This document shows, piece after piece, positions 13,051-16,893 of a stretch of DNA of 16,893 nucleotides. The DNA is from SVQP01 sp045652835. GTDB lineage: Bacteria; Bacillota; Clostridia; Oscillospirales; CAG-272. Both the position numbers and the translations under genes were made by a program. The stretch covers positions 1-16,893 of the forward strand of contig JAZOLE010000134.1 in NCBI GenBank assembly GCA_045652835.1, given 5' to 3'. How positions within the stretch are numbered: position 1 is the stretch's first letter; each line of letters opens with the position of its first letter. A model generated the notes under the pieces. It saw only the letters and a list, made by a program, of their open reading frames with translations. It made no database searches and was not told the DNA's origin.

Positions 13051-14181
13051 TTATTCGTAAAGCAAATACGGCTGGATCTGCTCGCGAAACTGCTCGCATT
13101 TTGCACAGGCATTGGCAAGAACGGTTGCGGGATCAAAGTCACCAGAGAGTGTATCGTTACCAAAGCGCAGGCGCAGGCCTGCGGGATTGGCTTCAAATTC
13201 CGGGTACTTGCGCAAAGCGTCATACAGATACAGCAGCGCGGCGAAGGGAGAATACGCTTCTCTGTCCGTAATATGCAGCTCCACACCGCCGCAAAGCTGA
13301 CCTGCATGCTTATTGAAGGCGGGGGTAAAGTGTGCCGCACGGAAGATCACACCGGGCAAATTTTGCGCATTCATGTGTGCGGCCAGTGCAAAAGCGTCCA
13401 CAAAGGGTGCCCCGATCATGTCAAAGGGCCTTGTCGTGCCTCTTCCCTCCGAAATATTGGTAGCCTCAAAAATGCCCGTGGCAATATAATTGATAGCACA
13501 GTTAACCGACGGAATATTGGGCGAGGGGTTGACAAACAGTTGGTCTGTTTGGTCAGCATACATGTGCCGTTTCCAGCCCGCGCATTCAATCACCTGCAGA
13601 TCACATCCGATCCCTTTTTCCGTATTGACGTAGCGGGCATATTCCCCTACCGTCATACCGTATCTTGTAGGAATGGCAAACTCCCCGATAAACGAGGAAA
13701 ACTGCTCGTCAAGAATCTCGCCTTCGATTTTGTTACCTCCGATGGGGTTGGGTCTGTCCAGTACGATGACAGGAATGCCTACGCGCACAGCCGCGCGCAT
13801 GATTTGTGTCAGGTTGCAAAGATAAGTATAGTAGCGCGCGCCAACGTCCTGAATGTCATACACCACAGCGTCCACACCCGACAGAATTTGATCCAGGCGG
13901 GGATGCCCCTTCGAATTCAGATTATATACGCAAACGCCAAATAAGGGATCGGGCACGTCCTGCTCTTCCTGATACCTGCCGTCCTGCAGATTGGAGCAGA
14001 TGCCGTGCTCGGGCGCAAACAAAACGGCCAATGCGCCCATATCGCGCAAAATGCGCCAGGTGGGAGTTGCCGTGCGATCCACACCGGATGCCGCAGTCAA
14101 CAGTGCAACCTTTTTTTCACCAAGGGCGTCAGCCAAAGCATCTTTACGGTCTATGCCGCACAAAACGTGATATTTTTCCAT
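13051..14181 (-). CDS. namZ: Exo-beta-N-acetylmuramidase NamZ (YbbC, DUF1343, GH171)
   Basis: A 376-residue protein of the DUF1343 family. Its characterised Bacillus member NamZ removes single MurNAc residues from the non-reducing end of peptidoglycan fragments in cell-wall recycling. Diagnostic motifs (numbered from the chosen start): APEHG with a following Gln/Asp-rich loop (about 66-70), YDIQDVGARYYTY (108-120), VLDRPNPIGG (138-147), VNPSPNIPSVNC (219-230) and FEATNISEGRGTTRPF (240-255). Start at 14181 is chosen because AGAGG is 8 nt upstream; an ATG two codons earlier is too close to that site, and still earlier in-frame starts lie before the promoter. No signal peptide is seen, so action would be on imported muropeptide pieces or after an unrecognised export; several relatives are secreted. 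It has its own promoter and is divergent from the flippase gene. Confidence 0.88.
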   Translation of the reverse strand: MEKYHVLCGIDRKDALADALGEKKVALLTAASGVDRTATPTWRILRDMGALAVLFAPEHGICSNLQDGRYQEEQDVPDPLFGVCVYNLNSKGHPRLDQILSGVDAVVYDIQDVGARYYTYLCNLTQIMRAAVRVGIPVIVLDRPNPIGGNKIEGEILDEQFSSFIGEFAIPTRYGMTVGEYARYVNTEKGIGCDLQVIECAGWKRHMYADQTDQLFVNPSPNIPSVNCAINYIATGIFEATNISEGRGTTRPFDMIGAPFVDAFALAAHMNAQNLPGVIFRAAHFTPAFNKHAGQLCGGVELHITDREAYSPFAALLYLYDALRKYPEFEANPAGLRLRFGNDTLSGDFDPATVLANACAKCEQFREQIQPYLLYE

Positions 14182-14199
14182 GATCATCACCTCTTTTTC

Positions 14200-14228
14200 A
14201 TTATAACACACATCAGCACCCAATGCAA
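14200..14228 (-). promoter_or_regulatory. Sigma-A promoter of namZ
   Basis: On the minus strand, TTGCAT (14228-14223) and TATAAT (14205-14200) have a 17-bp spacer, with TGT before the -10 box (extended -10). It gives a leader of under 20 nt. Confidence 0.85.
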
Positions 14229-14254
14229 GCGGCATACAAGCCTTTTTTTCCTCA

Positions 14255-14260
14255 TATGAT
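14255..14260 (+). promoter_or_regulatory. Possible -10 box of the flippase gene
   Basis: TATGAT lies 30 bp before the start codon at 14290. No good -35 box is found upstream, so support is weak. Confidence 0.3.
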
Positions 14261-14289
14261 GTACTATCGCAAAATCGAGGGAGGCAAAA

Positions 14290-15897
14290 ATGCAAGGCAG
14301 AATGAGCAGGACGGGTAGATTTTTTTACAACTCGCTTTTGATGGTGGGCGTATCACTTCTCATGCGTGCGATTGGCGTAGGCTTCAACGCATACGTTGCA
14401 GGCAAGGCGGGGGCACAGGCCATGGGGCTTTATTCCCTTTTGTCCGGCATATACGGTTTTGCTATCACGCTTGCTTGTTCGGGTATTCACCTTGGCACGA
14501 CACGCACCGTTGCGGATGCACTGGGAAAGAACGACAAGGCACTTGCTGCGAAATATGCCGCTCGTGCCTTGGCAATCAGCTTGTTTTTTGGCACGCTTTC
14601 GGCACTATTGCTGTTTTTCGGAGCACCTTACGCGGGCTTACATTGGCTCGGTGACGCTCGTACGGTACTTCCCTTGCGTATTCTGGCACTGACACTTCCC
14701 GCCGTGGCCGTGTGCTCTTGCCTGAACGGCTATTTTACCGCTGTACGGCGTGTGTGGAAGAATGCGGCGGTACAGCTTTCCTCGCAAGCCATCCGTATTT
14801 TTGGCACAGCGGCCTTTTTGTCGCTTCTCTTGCCCGAAGGGGTGACATACGCCTGCCTTGCTTTGGTATTGGGATCGTTTGTCACACAGCTTTTCGAGCT
14901 GATTTTTTCTATCATTCTTTATCTGACCGACAAAAAGCTCCTGCGCGCAAATCAAAAAAGCACAAAAAGCGGTGTGACCAAAACCATTTTGGGCATTACT
15001 CTACCCGTAGCATTCAGCTCTTACGCACGCTCCGGTCTGATCACACTGCAACACATCCTGATCCCCAAGGGGCTTGCCCGCAGCGGTGCCTCATGGGAGA
15101 GCGCACTGGCCGCATACGGTGTACTGCACAGTATGGTACTTCCCGTGGTACTGTTTCCCTCGGCCTTTATCTCGTCCTTTGCCGGACTTTTGATCCCCGA
15201 GGTGGCTGAGGCCAAGGTGCAAAATGACATGGAGAGAGTGCGACGTGTGGCACGGCGCATTTTTGGAGTCTCCATGATGTTCTCGGTAGGAGTTGCGGGA
15301 ACCATGCTTTGTTTTTCGCACGGGATGGGACTTGTCATTTACGACAGCCTGCAGGCAAGCAGTATGATCGCCGTGCTCGCACCGCTCATTCCCATTATGT
15401 ACATTGACAGTGCGGTGGATGCAGTGCTCAAGGGTATGGGACAGCAGGTGTATTCCATGAACGTCAACATTGCGGACGCGCTGACCTCGGTTATTCTGGT
15501 CATCATTTTAGTGCCGAAATTCGGTGTAAACGGCTATATTTTCACCATTTATTTCACCGAAATACTCAATACTACGCTCAGTCTTGCCCGCATGGTTGCC
15601 ATCACCAAGCCAAAGCTTCGCATTTTCGGACACGTGTTCGGGCCAATTCTTTGCATTGCAGGTGCAACCACGGTGGTACGTTTGCTCAGCTCCGCTCTTG
15701 CTCTCGGGATCTCGGCTTGGACGCTTGTTTTACAGATTGTACTGAGTGCATTGCTTTACATCGGGCTATTGATCGTCTTTCGTTGCATCAGCACAGACGA
15801 ATACGAAATGTTACGCACCATTCTGCGTCCGGGCGGTCGCAAAGCGTCCAAAACACTCTCCTCTGGTATTGTGCCACATAAACCACGAGTTGATTGA
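14290..15897 (+). CDS. MOP-superfamily flippase, SpoVB/MurJ-like
   Basis: A 535-residue integral membrane protein of the polysaccharide-export/MOP superfamily, whose members flip lipid-linked cell-wall or polysaccharide precursors across the membrane. About 14 hydrophobic segments run from residue 13 to about 505, in line with the fold. The N-terminus FFYNSLLMVGVSLLMRAIGV and the AYVAGKAGAQAMGLYSL stretch are characteristic of the SpoVB/YtgP branch, as is the conserved GYFTAVRR (about residues 147-154) and the mid-protein FPSAFISSFAGLLIPEVAEA. SpoVB itself acts in spore cortex synthesis, but YtgP-type relatives work in vegetative lipid II flipping; the sequence here does not decide between them. 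GGGAGG 5 nt upstream supports the start. The stop codon overlaps the -35 box of the next promoter, and I see no terminator in between, so readthrough into the leader region is possible. Confidence 0.88.
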   Translation: MQGRMSRTGRFFYNSLLMVGVSLLMRAIGVGFNAYVAGKAGAQAMGLYSLLSGIYGFAITLACSGIHLGTTRTVADALGKNDKALAAKYAARALAISLFFGTLSALLLFFGAPYAGLHWLGDARTVLPLRILALTLPAVAVCSCLNGYFTAVRRVWKNAAVQLSSQAIRIFGTAAFLSLLLPEGVTYACLALVLGSFVTQLFELIFSIILYLTDKKLLRANQKSTKSGVTKTILGITLPVAFSSYARSGLITLQHILIPKGLARSGASWESALAAYGVLHSMVLPVVLFPSAFISSFAGLLIPEVAEAKVQNDMERVRRVARRIFGVSMMFSVGVAGTMLCFSHGMGLVIYDSLQASSMIAVLAPLIPIMYIDSAVDAVLKGMGQQVYSMNVNIADALTSVILVIILVPKFGVNGYIFTIYFTEILNTTLSLARMVAITKPKLRIFGHVFGPILCIAGATTVVRLLSSALALGISAWTLVLQIVLSALLYIGLLIVFRCISTDEYEMLRTILRPGGRKASKTLSSGIVPHKPRVD

Positions 15898-15922
15898 CAA
15901 ATCTTTCTTTGTCTGCTATAAT
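15894..15922 (+). promoter_or_regulatory. Full-consensus extended -10 promoter with operator-like spacer
   Basis: TTGACA (15894-15899), 17-bp spacer, TGC and TATAAT (15917-15922): every element matches consensus. The inverted repeat GACAAA/TTTGTC (15896-15901, 15908-15913) starts in the -35 box and fills the spacer, a position suited to repression. The start is predicted near 15929. Confidence 0.9.
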
Positions 15923-15930
15923 CTAATCAT

Positions 15931-15971
15931 CACGCGTGGGCGTGAAATTCATACCGTAGGAAACTGCGGTG
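15931..15971 (+). other. Two hairpins at the start of the XRE leader RNA
   Basis: CACGC/GCGTG (15931-15935, 15940-15944) with loop GTGG, then CCGTAG/CTGCGG (15954-15959, 15964-15969) with a GAAA tetraloop, extendable by two pairs. They lie at the very 5' end of the predicted transcript, ahead of the peptide ORF ribosome binding site. They match no riboswitch class that I recognise. Confidence 0.55.
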
Positions 15972-15991
15972 AAAGGAAAGGAGGCGGAGTT

Positions 15992-16051
15992 ATGACGAAC
16001 TCGAATAAAATCGGATGCTGTGACTCGCGCCTTTCGGGTTGGCGCGGTTGA
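15992..16051 (+). CDS. Candidate 19-residue leader peptide with Cys-Cys
   Basis: A short reading frame coding MTNSNKIGCCDSRLSGWRG. The case for translation is the ribosome binding site: AAAGGAGG (15977-15984) is a full match 7 nt before the ATG, the strongest in the window, and the transcript starts from a full-consensus promoter. Two adjacent Cys codons (TGC TGT, 16016-16021) come just before a GC stem CGCGCC/GGCGCG (16026-16031, 16041-16046) that overlaps the end of the ORF. This is the layout of a regulatory leader peptide, possibly sensing cysteine or charged tRNA-Cys, but it could equally be a small functional or metal-binding peptide. I do not recognise the sequence. The next gene downstream is a small XRE regulator. 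Confidence 0.6.
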   Translation: MTNSNKIGCCDSRLSGWRG

Positions 16052-16054
16052 TTG

Positions 16055-16160
16055 ATTGCGTAAAAGGTTGCCCACTCTTCTTTTTACGTAAAAAATCATG
16101 ACACATCCATCCCCCGCGGGGCAGATCCGTACAGGATTTGCCCCAAAGGGTATTTTTGCA
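16055..16160 (+). promoter_or_regulatory. Leader hairpins between peptide ORF and XRE gene, possible attenuator
   Basis: Several structures follow the peptide ORF. CGTAAAA (16059-16065) can pair with TTTTACG (16082-16088), whose sequence is also part of the 14-bp palindrome TTTTTACGTAAAAA (16081-16094). Then GGGGCAGATCC and GGATTTGCCCC form an 11-bp stem (about 16118-16144, one G-U) with TATTTTT 6 nt later. The CCCC just before it makes a competing palindrome CCCCGCGGGG that uses the same G run. The two forms exclude each other, as in attenuators, but the T-tract is not directly after the stem. Confidence 0.4.
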
Positions 16161-16188
16161 ACGCTTTTGCAGAGGAGATGGATCATCA

Positions 16189-16416
16189 ATGATAGTGCTG
16201 GAACAGCTCGGCGCACGCATTGCGTTTCTGCGTCGAGAAAAAGGGCTGACACAAGAAATGCTTGCACAAAGGATGGGGGTACCCCCTCAAGCCGTCTCCA
16301 AATGGGAGCGCGGCTTGGCTTTCCCTAACCCGGTATGGCTGGACGAGCTTGCCGACGTACTGGGTACGAGCATAGACTGTCTGCTGACAGGTAAACCGCC
16401 AAAAGAAAAGGGCTGA
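16189..16416 (+). CDS. Small XRE-family transcription regulator
   Basis: A 75-residue DNA-binding protein made of a single Cro/C1-type helix-turn-helix. Residues 4-67 follow the fold: LEQLGARIAFLRREKGLTQ, EMLAQRMGVPPQAVSKWERG (the recognition region) and a final LDELADVLGTSIDCLL. The short tail LTGKPPKEKG is basic. No sensing domain is present, so it may act as a simple repressor, perhaps of its own promoter, whose spacer carries an inverted repeat. Start at 16189 follows GAGGAG at 16171-16176 with a rather long 12-nt spacing, so translation may be weak; the in-frame ATG at 16138 has no such site. The stop codon lies inside the terminator stem. Confidence 0.85.
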   Translation: MIVLEQLGARIAFLRREKGLTQEMLAQRMGVPPQAVSKWERGLAFPNPVWLDELADVLGTSIDCLLTGKPPKEKG

Positions 16417-16438
16417 TGAGAAATCATCAGTCCTTTTT
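16401..16438. terminator. Bidirectional intrinsic terminator
   Basis: AAAAGGGCTGATGA (16406-16419) pairs with TCATCAGTCCTTTT (16424-16437), GAAA loop, one G-U pair, followed by another T. On the minus strand the stem is followed by TTTTCTTTT. It ends the XRE gene and trxB; the XRE stop codon is within the stem. Confidence 0.9.
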
Positions 16439-16442
16439 CCAT

Positions 16443-16893
16443 TTATTGATCATTCAGATATCTGCAAGCAGTCATGGCGGCAACTGCACCGTCACCACAC
16501 GCGGTGGTAATCTGTCGGATGCTCTTGGTGCGGCAGTCACCTGCTACGAAAACCCCCGGAGTCTTGGTCAGACAATCCTCGCCCGCAGCAATATAGCCGC
16601 GTGCGTCAAGCTCTGCCACAGGGGCAAACGCGTCGTTGACAGGCACTTGTCCGATTGCCACGAACACGCCGTCTACGTCGAGTCTGATTTTAGTTCCCTT
16701 TTGATCCAGAATCAGTCCTGTCAGCTCGTCAGTGCCAAGGAACTTGTCCACAACGGCTCCGTAGATATAATCCACGTTGTCTCGTTTCGCTAAAAGCGAC
16801 ACCAGCTTACCTTCACCCGTCAGATAATCCAGGTTCTGCACAATCGTGACCTTTTTACAAATATCGGACAACAGCACTGCCTCCTGCAAAGCA
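16443..16893 (-). CDS. trxB: Thioredoxin reductase, C-terminal part (continues beyond the window)
   Basis: The last 150 or so residues of an FAD- and NADPH-dependent thioredoxin-disulfide reductase, which keeps thioredoxin reduced in the cytoplasm. The visible frame opens at the right edge in ALQEAVLLSDICKKVTIV, the strand-helix after the NADPH-binding GGGxxA motif. Then come YIYGAVVDKFLG, VDGVFVAIGQVPVND (the conserved xxxFVAIGxxPN region) and the FAD motif TPGVFVAGDCRTKSIRQI, with TACGDGAVAA closing the domain. The redox-active CxxC pair is expected just before the visible part and cannot be checked. The apparent start at 16889 is a TTG inside the gene, not a true start. It converges on the small XRE gene across a shared terminator. 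Another pyridine nucleotide-disulfide oxidoreductase of the same subgroup is possible but less likely. Confidence 0.9.
   Translation of the reverse strand, partial: ALQEAVLLSDICKKVTIVQNLDYLTGEGKLVSLLAKRDNVDYIYGAVVDKFLGTDELTGLILDQKGTKIRLDVDGVFVAIGQVPVNDAFAPVAELDARGYIAAGEDCLTKTPGVFVAGDCRTKSIRQITTACGDGAVAAMTACRYLNDQ

Noticed and set aside
14182..14295. Longer N-terminus of NamZ
   Set aside because: The extension crosses the namZ promoter and the flippase start region, and its sequence is not family-like.
15931..15990. Leader considered as a known riboswitch (guanidine, fluoride, ZTP, c-di-GMP, SAM types)
   Set aside because: None of the conserved core sequences of these classes is present; only two simple hairpins can be seen.

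Overview
The window looks like chromosomal DNA from a mid-GC member of the Clostridia (Firmicutes), probably a gut-type lineage. This rests on a large SRP RNA with an extended 5' part, strong AGGAGG-type ribosome binding sites, textbook sigma-A promoters with 17-bp spacers, a SpoVB/MurJ-type flippase, a NamZ (YbbC/DUF1343) exo-muramidase, and two lipoprotein-like proteins. The genus cannot be named from the sequence alone. No phage, plasmid, insertion sequence or CRISPR array is visible. The region is a conserved housekeeping and envelope neighbourhood.

Layout, left to right. Positions 1-236 (-) carry the SRP RNA gene, cut at its 3' end by the window edge. Positions 387-1115 (+) encode a surface protein with a coiled coil and a BspA-type leucine-rich repeat domain. 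It meets a D-2-hydroxyacid dehydrogenase (1189-2139, -) across a bidirectional terminator. A 1033-residue fused ABC ATPase/permease (2320-5421, +) is followed by a Thr/Glu/Pro-repeat lipoprotein (5585-6049, +), which meets a beta-helix protein (6095-7117, -). Then come tRNA-Thr(CGT) at 7286-7361, a structured non-coding stretch (7402-7804), and rsmA/ksgA (7805-8671, +). An XRE regulator with a duplicated membrane domain (8836-9498, -), a beta-propeller glycosidase-like protein (9620-11536, -) and a THUMP-type RNA methyltransferase (11546-12769, -) form one probable transcription unit read leftward. NamZ (13051-14181, -) and a SpoVB-like flippase (14290-15897, +) are divergent. A strong promoter at 15894 drives a leader with a 19-codon peptide ORF, then a 75-residue XRE regulator (16189-16416, +). 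The C-terminal part of thioredoxin reductase (16443-16893, -) runs off the right edge.

Functional themes are envelope and cell wall (ABC exporter, lipoproteins, NamZ, flippase), carbohydrate-active proteins without signal peptides (beta-helix, beta-propeller), ribosome and RNA modification (RsmA, THUMP methyltransferase) and redox (TrxB, dehydrogenase).

The most unusual material is non-coding. (1) The whole 5' UTR of rsmA is an array of four hairpins with different stems, separated by an invariant GAA spacer. (2) A 100-nt element just behind the tRNA folds on paper as a perfect three-way junction, and its closing stem resembles the tRNA T-arm. (3) A family of seven short palindromic repeats ending in CCCTAC is scattered between genes; two copies form a perfect 27-bp inverted repeat behind rsmA. 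(4) A Cys-Cys leader peptide ORF and competing hairpins precede a small XRE gene.
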